A stretch of 64,000 nt of DNA from positions 744,001 to 808,000 of the forward strand of contig NZ_JAJOLP010000001.1 of NCBI RefSeq assembly GCF_021129215.1, written 5' to 3'. A model generated the notes under the pieces. That model did not search any database and was not told the origin of the DNA. It was given only the letters and a program-made list of their open reading frames with translations. Below, piece after piece: positions 35,843 to 44,431 of this stretch (the first letter of the stretch is position 1; each line of letters opens with the position of its first letter). A program made the translations under genes and the position numbers. The stretch is from Agromyces sp. S2-1-8. GTDB lineage: Bacteria > Actinomycetota > Actinomycetes > Actinomycetales > Microbacteriaceae.

Positions 35843-36148
35843 ATGGCGAAGAAGAGCAAGATCGCGCGCAACGAGCAGCGCAAGGTGATCGTCGACCGTT
35901 ACGCGGCGAAGCGCCTCGAGCTGAAGAAGGCGCTCGTCGACCCGAACGGCACCGACGAGAGCCGCGAGGCCGCCCGCGTCGGCCTGCAGAAGCTTCCCCG
36001 CAACGCCTCGCCGGTGCGCGTGCGTTCGCGTGACGCCATCGACGGTCGCCCCCGCGGCAACCTCTCGAAGTTCGGCATCTCGCGTGTCCGCTTCCGTGAC
36101 ATGGCGCACCGCGGCGAACTGCCCGGCATCACCAAGTCGAGCTGGTAA
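35843..36148 (+). CDS. rpsN: 30S ribosomal protein S14, zinc-independent long form
   Basis: A 101-residue S14 of the long, cysteine-free (C-) type: [18 protein letters not shown], then [43 protein letters not shown]. The short C+ S14, with its zinc ribbon, is about 61 residues. It closes the three-gene operon, and a perfect terminator follows 22 bp later. Confidence 0.96.
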   Translation: MAKKSKIARNEQRKVIVDRYAAKRLELKKALVDPNGTDESREAARVGLQKLPRNASPVRVRSRDAIDGRPRGNLSKFGISRVRFRDMAHRGELPGITKSSW

Positions 36149-36169
36149 GCAGTAGCTTCACGCTTCACG

Positions 36170-36206
36170 AAGAGGGGCGCTCCGGATTCTCCGGGGCGCC
36201 CCTCTT
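36170..36206 (+). terminator. Terminator after rpsN
   Basis: A 17-pair stem (AAGAGGGGCGC then TCCGGA, with one T-G pair) closes on a TTC loop and ends in CTTCTGT. It is the clearest intrinsic-type terminator in the window. Confidence 0.9.
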
Positions 36207-36376
36207 CTGTCGTCTCCGCCGTCGCGGGAGGGGTACACGAGGTGCCCGGCGACGGGGGACTCCCCGTGCGGGTGCCACCACCACGGGGGCCTGCCGGGGC
36301 GAGCCGACCGGCCCCTAGCGTTGACGGACCGCACGCATGCGTGCGCATGCGATCACCGACGAGAGAGGGCAGCCCG

Positions 36377-37762
36377 ATGAAGCGCTGGAGTGGATGGGGC
36401 GGATCGATCGCCGGGGCGGCCACGGCCGCCGTGCTCGTACTGGGCGGCGGCGCGATCGCGTACGCCGACGACATCGAGCCCATCGTCACCGTCGACGACC
36501 TGGTGGTGTCGACGCCGGTCGTGGACCTCGGCGTGCTCGGCTGCGGTACGAGCAAGGACATCGTGGTGAAGCTCAACCTCGACCGGGGCGGGGCCGGCGC
36601 CGCGACGATCTTCGAGAACGGTGCCGACATCGCCTTCTCGCGCACCTCGCAGACGAACGTCGAAGCGTCGCAGCCTTCGCCGACGACCATCACGCTCCCC
36701 GGCGACTGGGCGACCCTCGACCAGAACTCGACCGTCGACAGCGCGCAGACCAGTTCGACGATCACGGTGGCGGCCGGCGACACGAACGGCCCGGCCACCG
36801 GATCGGTCGGCTACCGGGCGACCGGGAAGGTGCTCAACGGGGACACGAAGCACCGGGACGCCACCGTGTCGGTGAGCTGGACGGTCGAGAACTGCGGCGG
36901 CGTCGACCCCGTCGACGTGACGGGCCCGGTCGTGGTGCTGACGTGCCCGACCGATCCGATCCCACGTGGTGCGGCCGCCGAGGCGACGTGGACGGCGACC
37001 GACGAGGCGGGCGGTTCGGGCGTGGCCGAGGGCTACGAGGGCGGGACGTTCGCGCTCGACACGGCGACGCTCGGCGAGCACACGTTCAACGCTCCAGCGG
37101 GCACCGCGGTCGACGATGCGGGCAACCCGTCCGCCGAGGCATCCTGCACGTACACCGTGGTCGACGTGACGCCGCCCGTCGTCCTGTTGGCCTGCCCGAC
37201 CGGTCCGGTGCTGCTCGGCGCGGTCGCCGAGGCGACGTGGACGGCGACCGACGAGGCGGGCGGTTCGGGCGTGGCCGAGGGCTACGAGAGCGGTTCGATC
37301 GCGCTCGACACCTCGAGCGTCGGTACGAAGACGGCGACGGCGGCCGAGGGCGCGGCCCGCGACAACGCCGGCAACCCGTCGGCCGCGGTGTCGTGCGAGT
37401 ACTCGGTGATCTACGACTTCGCCGGGTTCTTCCGCCCGGTCGACATGGGCGGTGTGGTCAACTCGGTCAAGGCGGGCAGCGCCGTGCCGATGAAGTTCAG
37501 CCTCGACGGCGACCAGGGCCTCGACATCATCGCGGCCGGCTACCCGAGGGCGACGTTCACGTCGTGCGACGCGAATGCACCGGTCGACGCGGTCGAGTCG
37601 ACGGTCACCGCGGGCGGCAGCAGCCTGACCTACGACCCGGTCGCCGGGCAGTACGTCTATGTCTGGAAGACCGACAAGAGCTGGGCCGGCAGGTGCGGCA
37701 CGTTCGAGCTGAAGCTCGACGACGGGGTGACCCGCACGGCGAAGTTCAAGTTCCTGAAGTAG
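36377..37762 (+). CDS. Secreted protein with two Ig-like repeats and a PxKF domain
   Basis: A 461-residue exported protein. The signal peptide ends near AIAYADD; the N-terminal domain carries one early Cys (GVLGCGTSKD). Two tandem 83-residue repeats (about residues 180-345) each run from DVT-P-VVxLxCP to SCxY, with paired cysteines. The C-terminal 110 residues have the FFRPVDMGGVVNSVKAGSAVPMKFSL motif that defines PxKF domains. No anchor is seen, so it is probably released or held by the repeats. ATG 36377 is used. It stands alone between two terminators. Confidence 0.85.
   Translation: MKRWSGWGGSIAGAATAAVLVLGGGAIAYADDIEPIVTVDDLVVSTPVVDLGVLGCGTSKDIVVKLNLDRGGAGAATIFENGADIAFSRTSQTNVEASQPSPTTITLPGDWATLDQNSTVDSAQTSSTITVAAGDTNGPATGSVGYRATGKVLNGDTKHRDATVSVSWTVENCGGVDPVDVTGPVVVLTCPTDPIPRGAAAEATWTATDEAGGSGVAEGYEGGTFALDTATLGEHTFNAPAGTAVDDAGNPSAEASCTYTVVDVTPPVVLLACPTGPVLLGAVAEATWTATDEAGGSGVAEGYESGSIALDTSSVGTKTATAAEGAARDNAGNPSAAVSCEYSVIYDFAGFFRPVDMGGVVNSVKAGSAVPMKFSLDGDQGLDIIAAGYPRATFTSCDANAPVDAVESTVTAGGSSLTYDPVAGQYVYVWKTDKSWAGRCGTFELKLDDGVTRTAKFKFLK
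36977..37039 (+). repeat. 63-bp direct repeat, copy 1
   Basis: Identical to 37226-37288. It encodes AEATWTATDEAGGSGVAEGY inside the first Ig-like repeat of the PxKF protein. DNA identity, while flanks have diverged, suggests recent gene conversion. Confidence 0.85.
37226..37288 (+). repeat. 63-bp direct repeat, copy 2
   Basis: Identical to 36977-37039, in the second Ig-like repeat, 249 bp (83 codons) downstream. Confidence 0.85.
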
Positions 37763-37949
37763 ACCGAACAGCCTCCAAGCTCCCGACACGCCGTGGGAAT
37801 TCGTCCGAGAGGGCCGGAAGTCCGCGGGATTCCGCGGATCTCTGTTACATTCGAGGCGGCCTGATCGGCCACGGGGGCATCAGAGGATCGTCTCCGAGTT
37901 CTTCAACTCAATGCTGTTGCATACAGCGAACGTCCGAGGAGGACATTCA

Positions 37950-38237
37950 ATGGCTGACAAGTCGCTGAACAAGACCGAGCTCGTCGCGAAGATCGCTGCG
38001 TCGACCGGCCAGAGCCAGGCCACCGTCGACGCCGTGCTCGGCGGTCTGTTCGACGCGCTCGCCGACTCCGTGGGCTCGGGCACCAAGGTCTCCATCCCGG
38101 GCTGGCTCGCCGTCGAGCGCACGCACCGCGCTGCGCGCACCGGCCGCAACCCGCAGACGGGCGCGACCATCGAGATCCCGGCCGGCTACTCGGTCAAGGT
38201 CTCGGCCGGTTCGAAGCTCAAGGCTGCTGCCAAGTAA
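37950..38237 (+). CDS. HU family DNA-binding protein
   Basis: A 95-residue nucleoid protein: NKTELVAKIAASTGQSQATVDAVLGGLFDAL (helical base), GTKVSIPGWLAVERTHRAARTGRNPQTGATIEIPAGYSVKVSAGSKLKAAAK (beta arm and tip). It lacks the long Lys/Ala tail of mycobacterial HupB, so it is a plain-type HU. GAGGAGGA stands 6 nt before ATG 37950; a possible -10 (TTACAT) is at about 37843. It bends and compacts DNA. Confidence 0.94.
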   Translation: MADKSLNKTELVAKIAASTGQSQATVDAVLGGLFDALADSVGSGTKVSIPGWLAVERTHRAARTGRNPQTGATIEIPAGYSVKVSAGSKLKAAAK

Positions 38238-38250
38238 CCAGAGCCTTCCC

Positions 38251-38284
38251 GGAGGGGCGCACGGCGAGAGCCGTGCGCCCCTCC
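38251..38284 (+). terminator. Terminator after HU gene
   Basis: Perfect 15-bp stem GGAGGGGCGCACGGC with its complement around GAGA, followed by GTCGTT. Confidence 0.88.
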
Positions 38285-38348
38285 GTCGTTCCGGGGGCAC
38301 GTGGAGGCCTCGGACGGCGCATCCACGAGGCATCCAGTCACCGCCGTC

Positions 38349-38354
38349 TAGGCT
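38349..38354 (+). promoter_or_regulatory. -10 box TAGGCT of a leaderless promoter
   Basis: TAGGCT stands 6 nt before GTG 38361 of the CopD-CtaG fusion gene. Confidence 0.5.
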
Positions 38355-38360
38355 GGTTCG

Positions 38361-40340
38361 GTGCCCCGCTCCGTCCGCGTGCTCGGCCCTGCCGTGCTCA
38401 TCGCCGTCGCCCTCGCCGCGACGTTCCTCGCGCTCGCCTACGGCGGTGGCGCCGACGAGCAGCTGATCCAGGACCCCGGGCCGATCGCCCGCTACGGGGT
38501 GCCCGTCGCGAAGCTGTTCGTGAACCTCGGTGCCGCGGGCATGATCGGCGCGCTCGCGCTCGCCGTGTGGGCGCTGAGCCCGAAGCGCCGCGAGTTCGAC
38601 CTCGCGCTCGACGTCGCCGCAGCGTCGGCCGCGGTCATGACGGTCGCGAGCGCGGCGACGGGTCTGTTCACGTTCGTGCTCGTCACGGCCGTGCCGTTCG
38701 ACCTCAGCGACGCGTTCGGTCAGAAGCTCGGGCAGTTCGTCACCACCATCGGACTCGGCCAGGCGTGGCTCATCACGACCCTCGTCGCGGCGACCGTCAC
38801 CGTGCTGTGCTTCGCCGTGCGCAACCACACCGCCCTCGTCTTCGTGACGGTGCTCGCGGTCGCGTCGCTCGTGCCGATGGCGCAGCAGGGCCACGCGGCG
38901 GGCGCGGCCGGCCATGCCGCGGCGGTCACGAGCCTCGGCCTGCACCTCGTGTTCGTCGCGGTGTGGCTCGGCGGGCTGCTCACGATCGTGCTGCTGAGGC
39001 GCGAGCTCGGTGCGAAGCGACTGCCCGTCGTGCTGGCCCGGTACTCGACCGTCGCGCTCATCTGCTTCATCGTCGTCGCGATCTCGGGCTACGCGAGCGC
39101 GGCGCTGCGCATCGGCACGTGGGACCAGCTCATGACGCAGTACGGCGTGCTCGTGCTCGTGAAGGTGGGGGTGCTCATCGCCCTCGGGTGCTTCGGTGCG
39201 ATGTACCGCCGGTTCCTGATCGGGCGGATGTCGCGGGGCGATGCCGCTCGATCGACGGGGAACTTCTGGTGGCTCGTGGTGGCCGAGCTGGCGTTCATGG
39301 GCATCGCATCGGGTGTCGCGGCGGCGCTCGCGCGCACTGCGACCCCGGTTTCGGAGGAGGCGGGCGAGCTCGCCCGCACGCCTGCCGAGATCCTCACGGG
39401 CACGCCGTTGCCGCCGTGGCCCGAGACCTTCCGGTACTTCACCGAGTGGAACCCCGACCTCATCTGGCTCCTCGCCTGCGGGTTCGGCATCTTCTTCTAT
39501 CTCGCGGGCGTCGTCCGGCTGCGAAAGCGGGGCGACAAGTGGCCCGTCTACCGCGCGGTGCTCTGGGTGTCGGGCCTGCTGCTGCTCGCCTACGTCACGA
39601 ACGGCGGCGTCAACGTCTACGAGCAGTACCTGTTCTCGGCGCACATGCTCGGGCACATGGCCCTGACGATGGCGGTGCCCGTGCTGCTCGTGCCGGGCGC
39701 CCCGGTCACGCTCGCGGCCAGGGCGATCAAGCCCCGCAAGGACGGCTCGCGCGGCGGCCGCGAGTGGATCCTGCTCGCGGTGCACTCGAAGTTCGCCTCG
39801 ATCATCGCGAACCCGATCGTCGCGGCCGTGCTCTTCGCCGGGTCGCTGTGGGTGTTCTACTACTCGCCGCTGTTCCGCTGGACGATGCTCGACCACATCG
39901 GGCACGAGTGGATGGTCGCGCACTTCCTGATCACCGGCTACCTGTTCGTGCAGTCGCTCATCGGCATCGACCCCGTGCCCTACCGCCTGCCGTACCCGTT
40001 CCGGCTGCTGCTGCTGCTCGGCACGATGGCCTTCCACGCGTTCTTCGGACTCGCGATCATGTCGGGCACCGGGCTCATGCTCGCCGACTGGTACGGCGCG
40101 ATGGGCTGGGGCACCGACGCGCTCACCGATCAGCAGCTCGGCGGCGGCATCGCGTGGTCGATCGGCGAGATCCCGACCGTCGCGCTCGCGATCACGGTCG
40201 CGTTCCAGTGGTCGCGCAGCGACGAGAAGGAGTCGAAGCGCCGAGACCGCCACGCCGACCGCACGGGCGACGCCGAGCTCGAGGCCTACAACGCACGGCT
40301 CGCGGCCATCGCCGAGCACGACAAGAGCTCCGCAGGTTGA
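38361..40340 (+). CDS. CopD-CtaG fusion membrane protein (copper handling/cytochrome oxidase assembly)
   Basis: A 659-residue protein of about 15 membrane helices. The N-terminal half resembles CopD (copper-resistance D: HLVFVAVWLGGLLTIVLL, YSTVALICFIVVAISGYASA). The C-terminal half from about residue 350 is a caa3-type CtaG domain (YEQYLFSAHMLGHMALTMAVPVLLVPGAPVTLAARAI, IGHEWMVAHFLITGYLFVQSLIGIDP) with conserved His pairs. Such fusions are common in Actinobacteria and are thought to deliver Cu to cytochrome oxidase. The start is leaderless-type GTG 38361. Confidence 0.9.
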   Translation: MPRSVRVLGPAVLIAVALAATFLALAYGGGADEQLIQDPGPIARYGVPVAKLFVNLGAAGMIGALALAVWALSPKRREFDLALDVAAASAAVMTVASAATGLFTFVLVTAVPFDLSDAFGQKLGQFVTTIGLGQAWLITTLVAATVTVLCFAVRNHTALVFVTVLAVASLVPMAQQGHAAGAAGHAAAVTSLGLHLVFVAVWLGGLLTIVLLRRELGAKRLPVVLARYSTVALICFIVVAISGYASAALRIGTWDQLMTQYGVLVLVKVGVLIALGCFGAMYRRFLIGRMSRGDAARSTGNFWWLVVAELAFMGIASGVAAALARTATPVSEEAGELARTPAEILTGTPLPPWPETFRYFTEWNPDLIWLLACGFGIFFYLAGVVRLRKRGDKWPVYRAVLWVSGLLLLAYVTNGGVNVYEQYLFSAHMLGHMALTMAVPVLLVPGAPVTLAARAIKPRKDGSRGGREWILLAVHSKFASIIANPIVAAVLFAGSLWVFYYSPLFRWTMLDHIGHEWMVAHFLITGYLFVQSLIGIDPVPYRLPYPFRLLLLLGTMAFHAFFGLAIMSGTGLMLADWYGAMGWGTDALTDQQLGGGIAWSIGEIPTVALAITVAFQWSRSDEKESKRRDRHADRTGDAELEAYNARLAAIAEHDKSSAG

Positions 40341-40361
40341 GGCCGGCGGTCGGGGCGGAGC

Positions 40362-41408
40362 CTACTTGAGCTGGATCGCGATCGACCCGTCGGGACGGAT
40401 CGTCGCCGCGAGCGCGAGGTTGAACGAACGGTCCTCCTCGAGCGTGTAGTAGTGCCCGTCGAAGAGGTCCTGCACCTCGACGGAGATGTGCGCGACGCCC
40501 TCGGTCGGAGGCATGTCGAACGAGGTCTCGCCGGCGGTGAGCGTGACCTGCGGCGTCGTCACGATGCTCCACTGCGGCTCGCTCGTGACCCGGTCGTCGA
40601 CCTCGATGCCGAACGGGCAGTCGGCCGGCTGCAGCACGGGCTGCTCGGCGCACGCCGCGAGGTACTCGTCGACCTTCGTCTGCACCCGCTCGACGAACGC
40701 GGCCGTCGGCTGGGCGTCGACCGTCACGGCGACCTGCTCGCCCGCGTCGACCGGCACGAGCACGGGAGCGGCCGCGAGCAGCGTCGACTCGTAGTGGAAC
40801 TGGTACACCGCCGGTGCGATCGCGAGGTAGGGCGTGACCTGCGTGAAGCTCGCGAGCTCCTCGGGCGGCTTCGTCGCCCGGGCGTCGAGCGTGAGCGTTC
40901 CCACCGTGAACAGCGGGTTGTGCGCCGCGGTCACCTCGACGACGGCGAGGGGGCTGTCGGCGAACTCCCACCGGTTGAGCAGCCCGTACAGCGGGTCGAT
41001 GGGGCGCACCTCGAACGTCGACTCGGCGATCTCGGTGTCGAGCCGGTAGCTCGCCGTCACCGAATGGCTGCCGTCGGCGTTGGCCACGTCGCTCACGATC
41101 GAGACGTCTTCGGGGCCCGATTCGACGACCCCCGAGCGCAGCATCGCCGTCGAGATGTCGGCCGGAAGGCCGAGGGCCTCGAGCTCCTCGGCATCGAGGG
41201 CGACGCCGGGCGTCGCGGCCGCCGTGCCGATGTCGTCGTCGGCGATCGCCTCGAGATACCGTTCGACGAAGCTCGACGCGCCGTACAGCGACTGGTTCAG
41301 GCCGCCGAGTGCGGCGAGGAACGCGCCGATGAGCACGACGGTGAGCCCGCCCCATGCGATCAGCGCGCGCGCGGGGATGCGCCGCCGCTCACCGCCCGCA
41401 TTCCCCAC
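40362..41408 (-). CDS. Membrane-anchored extracytoplasmic protein of unknown function
   Basis: A 348-residue protein with one N-terminal helix (LIAWGGLTVVLIGAFLAALGG) and a long outside part rich in beta strands. VERYLEAIADDDIGTAAATPGV is a small helical start, and two cysteines (AACAEQPVLQPADCPFG) may pair. I recognise no named domain; similar single-helix proteins are widespread in Microbacteriaceae. GTG 41408 is 7 nt from a TAGACT -10, implying leaderless translation. It is convergent with the CtaG fusion gene, 21 bp apart. Confidence 0.75.
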   Translation of the reverse strand: MGNAGGERRRIPARALIAWGGLTVVLIGAFLAALGGLNQSLYGASSFVERYLEAIADDDIGTAAATPGVALDAEELEALGLPADISTAMLRSGVVESGPEDVSIVSDVANADGSHSVTASYRLDTEIAESTFEVRPIDPLYGLLNRWEFADSPLAVVEVTAAHNPLFTVGTLTLDARATKPPEELASFTQVTPYLAIAPAVYQFHYESTLLAAAPVLVPVDAGEQVAVTVDAQPTAAFVERVQTKVDEYLAACAEQPVLQPADCPFGIEVDDRVTSEPQWSIVTTPQVTLTAGETSFDMPPTEGVAHISVEVQDLFDGHYYTLEEDRSFNLALAATIRPDGSIAIQLK

Positions 41409-41415
41409 GCGCCCA

Positions 41416-41421
41416 AGTCTA
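41416..41421 (-). promoter_or_regulatory. -10 box TAGACT of a leaderless promoter
   Basis: On the minus strand TAGACT stands 7 nt before GTG 41408. Confidence 0.5.
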
Positions 41422-41642
41422 AGGTCGCGCGTCGCGCCAACCTGAGGATCTCCACAGGCCGCGCGGGGATGCCGGGGCGCGGGGTCTCGAGACGGTCGCT
41501 CCGCCCCCTCTTCGACCCTCGGATACGACGGTGGCCGCACTGCCTCGTCAACCCCTGGGTGTGGTTACAGTGGGAGCGCCGGGCGATGCGCCCGTGCGGC
41601 GCCCGCCCCGAGCCGTCCGCCCCGCCCATCGAAAGACCTGCC

Positions 41643-42950
41643 GTGCAGAACGTGACCCTCTCCCGTGAGCAGTCCGCGGTGTTCCAGGCGATCGAGGACA
41701 CGCGCGAGCACGTGTTCGTGACGGGTCGCGCGGGCACCGGCAAGTCGACCCTGCTGAACCACCTGAACTGGCACACGAAGAAGCAGATCGTGATCTGCGC
41801 GCCGACCGGCGTCGCGGCGCTCAACGTCGGCGGTCAGACGATCCACTCACTGTTCCGGTTGCCGATCGGGGTCATCGCCGACCACGAAATCGACCAGAAC
41901 GACACCGTGCGCAAGATCCTCAACGCGATGGACACGCTCGTGATCGACGAGGTGTCGATGGTCAACGCCGACCTGATGGATGCGATGGACCGGTCGCTGC
42001 GGCAGGCCAGGCAGCGGCCGCTCGAACCCTTCGGCGGTGCCCAGGTCGTGCTGTTCGGCGACCCGTACCAGCTCGCCCCCGTCCCCGGCGACGGCGACGA
42101 GCGGGCGTACTTCGCCGACACCTACGACTCGATGTGGTTCTTCGACGCGAGGGTGTGGCGCGAGGCCGACCTGAAGATCTTCGAGCTCGGCGAGATCCAC
42201 CGTCAGCACGACGACGAGTTCAAGCAGCTGCTCAACGCCGTACGGCACGGACGGGTGACCGCCGAGATGGCCGGCGTGCTCAACGGCGTCGGTGCCCGTC
42301 GCCCCGTGCCGGAGCAGGGTGCGATCACGCTCGCGACGACCAACAGCACCGTGAACCGCATCAACGCCACGGCGCTGCACCGGCTGCCCGGCACGTCGAA
42401 GGCCAACGAGGCCGAGGTGAACGGCGACTTCGGCGGCCGCGCGTTCCCCGCCGACGAACGGCTCGAGCTCAAGGTCGGCGCACAGGTGATGTTCCTGCGC
42501 AACGACACGGCCGTCGGGCCCGACGGGCAGCGCTGGGTGAACGGCACGATCGGCACCATCACCTCGCTGAAGCGCGAGGTGCACGTCGAGATCGGCGGCG
42601 AGATCCACGAGGTCGAACCGGTCACCTGGGAGAAGTACCGCTACAGCTGGGACCCGGTGCGCAAGAAGCTCGAGAAGGAGATCGTCGCCGAGTTCACGCA
42701 GTTCCCCCTGCGCCTCGCGTGGGCCGTCACGATCCACAAGTCGCAGGGGGCGAGCTACGACGCCGCGATCGTCGACCTCGGCCCCCGCGCGTTCAGCCCC
42801 GGCCAGACGTATGTCGCGCTCAGTCGCCTGACCGCGCTCGACGGGCTCTACCTGCAGCGGCCGCTGCGGCCGAGCGACATCATCGTCGATCGCAACGTCG
42901 AGCGGTTCATGGCGGGCGCGGCTCGCGAGATCGGTGCCGTCTCGCGCTGA
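41643..42950 (+). CDS. PIF1/RecD-like ATP-dependent DNA helicase
   Basis: A 435-residue SF1B helicase. Motifs: Q-like EQSAVFQAI, Walker A GRAGTGKST, motif Ia APTGVAALNVGGQTIHSLF, Walker B VIDEVSM, motif III LFGDPYQLAPV, and the C-terminal TIHKSQGASYDAAIVDLG with YVALSRLTALDGLYL. The product is shorter than RecD and lacks other domains; this compact form is common in bacteria and unwinds 5'-3', often with a role at G-quadruplexes or stalled forks. GTG 41643 is used. A possible -10 TACAGT is at about 41567. Confidence 0.9.
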   Translation: MQNVTLSREQSAVFQAIEDTREHVFVTGRAGTGKSTLLNHLNWHTKKQIVICAPTGVAALNVGGQTIHSLFRLPIGVIADHEIDQNDTVRKILNAMDTLVIDEVSMVNADLMDAMDRSLRQARQRPLEPFGGAQVVLFGDPYQLAPVPGDGDERAYFADTYDSMWFFDARVWREADLKIFELGEIHRQHDDEFKQLLNAVRHGRVTAEMAGVLNGVGARRPVPEQGAITLATTNSTVNRINATALHRLPGTSKANEAEVNGDFGGRAFPADERLELKVGAQVMFLRNDTAVGPDGQRWVNGTIGTITSLKREVHVEIGGEIHEVEPVTWEKYRYSWDPVRKKLEKEIVAEFTQFPLRLAWAVTIHKSQGASYDAAIVDLGPRAFSPGQTYVALSRLTALDGLYLQRPLRPSDIIVDRNVERFMAGAAREIGAVSR

Positions 42951-43100
42951 ATCGCGACCGATCCGGAACCTTTCGGCCCCCTCCGGACATATCAGTAGCA
43001 CAGGGGTGCGCTCATCATCACCCCGACGGGGCCCGTCGACCCGGGCGCCGCCGCCTACGCAGGTTACAATTTCTGCGGACACACGGCTTGAGGGGGCACG

Positions 43101-44426
43101 GTGGCTGACGGTACCGGGGGCAGGCGGCGAACGGCGAGAGCCGTCGCGGCATCGATCGTCGCGCTCGCCGCGGCGCTCGCGCTCTCGGCCTGCACCGGGG
43201 GCAGTGTCGACCCATCGAGCCAGTTCGAGCCGGTCGAGGGTTCGTACGACGAGGCGCTCGTCGAGAAGCTGCAGTCGACCCTCGACCAGGCGGTCGCGCT
43301 GAGCGGGTCGAGCGGCGGGGTCGCGGGTGTCTGGGCGCCGTGGGCGGGGTCGTGGAGCGGCGCCTCCGGCACCGTCGACTTCGCGGAGAAGTCCCGCCCC
43401 GTGACCGTCGACACCGGTTTCCACCTGGCGACCGTGACGAGCGAGATCACGTGCACGATGCTGCTGCGGCTCGCCGAGGCCGGAACCGTCTCGCTCGACG
43501 ACCAGGTCTCCGAGTACGTCGACCGCGTGCCCGGGCTCGAGGGGATCACCCTCGAACAGCTCTGCCGTCACACGTCGGGCCTCGGCGACTACTACCCCGA
43601 CCTCGAGCACCAGTTCGTCCAGAACCCCGAGCGCATCTGGTCGCCGAACGAACTGCTGGCGGGCGGGCTCGCCACGAAGCGCTCCGGCACCCCCGGCGAC
43701 GACTGGTCGTACTCGCGCACCGGCGTGCTGCTGCTGTCGCGCGCGCTCGAGGAGGCGACGGGGCGCACGTGGAGCGAGCTCGCCGAGCAGTACGTGTTCG
43801 CGCCGCTCGGCCTCGACGACACGGAGCTGCCCGCTCCCGACGACACCACCCACGCAGGGCTGCTCGGGGCGTACGCGTCGGAATGGGCGGGTGACGAGCC
43901 GGTGTGCGACTCGCTCCACGACGACTCGGCGCAGTCGAGTTCGATGGGCGCCGGCGCTGCCGGTGCCGTGTCGACGCTCGCCGACGCGCGCCGACTCAGC
44001 GAGGCGTTCGCCACCGGCGCGCTGCTCGACGAGCGCGAGGCCCGCGAGCAGTGGACGACGCAGCCCATCGGCGGCGACGCCCCCGTCTGGTACTCGTACG
44101 GGTTCGGCGGCGCCCAGTACGGCCCGCTCCGCGGCACCGCAGGCGAGTCGGCCGGTGCGCTGACCGCCGCGTTCACCGACCCCGAGACGGGGCTCACGGT
44201 CGTGATCGCCCTCAACAACTCGACCTCGGGCGCCGACTTCGTGCGCGAGGCGGCGTTCGCGCTCGCGTCCGCCGGCTCGAAGGCGAAGGCCACCGCCGAT
44301 CACGACCAGCCCCTCGTCGAGCTGCCCTGGTCGTACGATCAGGCGACCGAGAAGATGACCTCGCTCGCGGCATGCCCGCGTGGGCAGCAGGGCGACGACA
44401 CGACGGAGAAGACGGCGGAGGGCTGA
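43101..44426 (+). CDS. Beta-lactamase-fold (class C/PBP4-like) lipoprotein with degraded active site
   Basis: A 441-residue lipoprotein (lipobox LSAC, Cys31) of the serine beta-lactamase-like family. The fold is evident from FHLATVTSEITCTMLLRLAEAG, LEQLCRHTSGLGDYY, WSYSRTGVLLLSRALEEATG and FAPLGLDDTELP. The catalytic S-x-x-K is replaced by Thr111-Val-Thr-Ser114, Y-x-N by Tyr204-Ser-Arg206, and no H/K-x-G triad is evident (LRGTAGESAG). It should therefore not hydrolyse beta-lactams or peptides by the usual route and may be a binding or scaffold protein. The start is GTG 43101. The RibD-C gene follows after 5 nt. Confidence 0.85.
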   Translation: MADGTGGRRRTARAVAASIVALAAALALSACTGGSVDPSSQFEPVEGSYDEALVEKLQSTLDQAVALSGSSGGVAGVWAPWAGSWSGASGTVDFAEKSRPVTVDTGFHLATVTSEITCTMLLRLAEAGTVSLDDQVSEYVDRVPGLEGITLEQLCRHTSGLGDYYPDLEHQFVQNPERIWSPNELLAGGLATKRSGTPGDDWSYSRTGVLLLSRALEEATGRTWSELAEQYVFAPLGLDDTELPAPDDTTHAGLLGAYASEWAGDEPVCDSLHDDSAQSSSMGAGAAGAVSTLADARRLSEAFATGALLDEREAREQWTTQPIGGDAPVWYSYGFGGAQYGPLRGTAGESAGALTAAFTDPETGLTVVIALNNSTSGADFVREAAFALASAGSKAKATADHDQPLVELPWSYDQATEKMTSLAACPRGQQGDDTTEKTAEG

Positions 44427-44431
44427 TCGCC

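Noticed and set aside
43101..44426. Active class C beta-lactamase
   Set aside because: The S-x-x-K, Y-x-N and third catalytic motifs are replaced.
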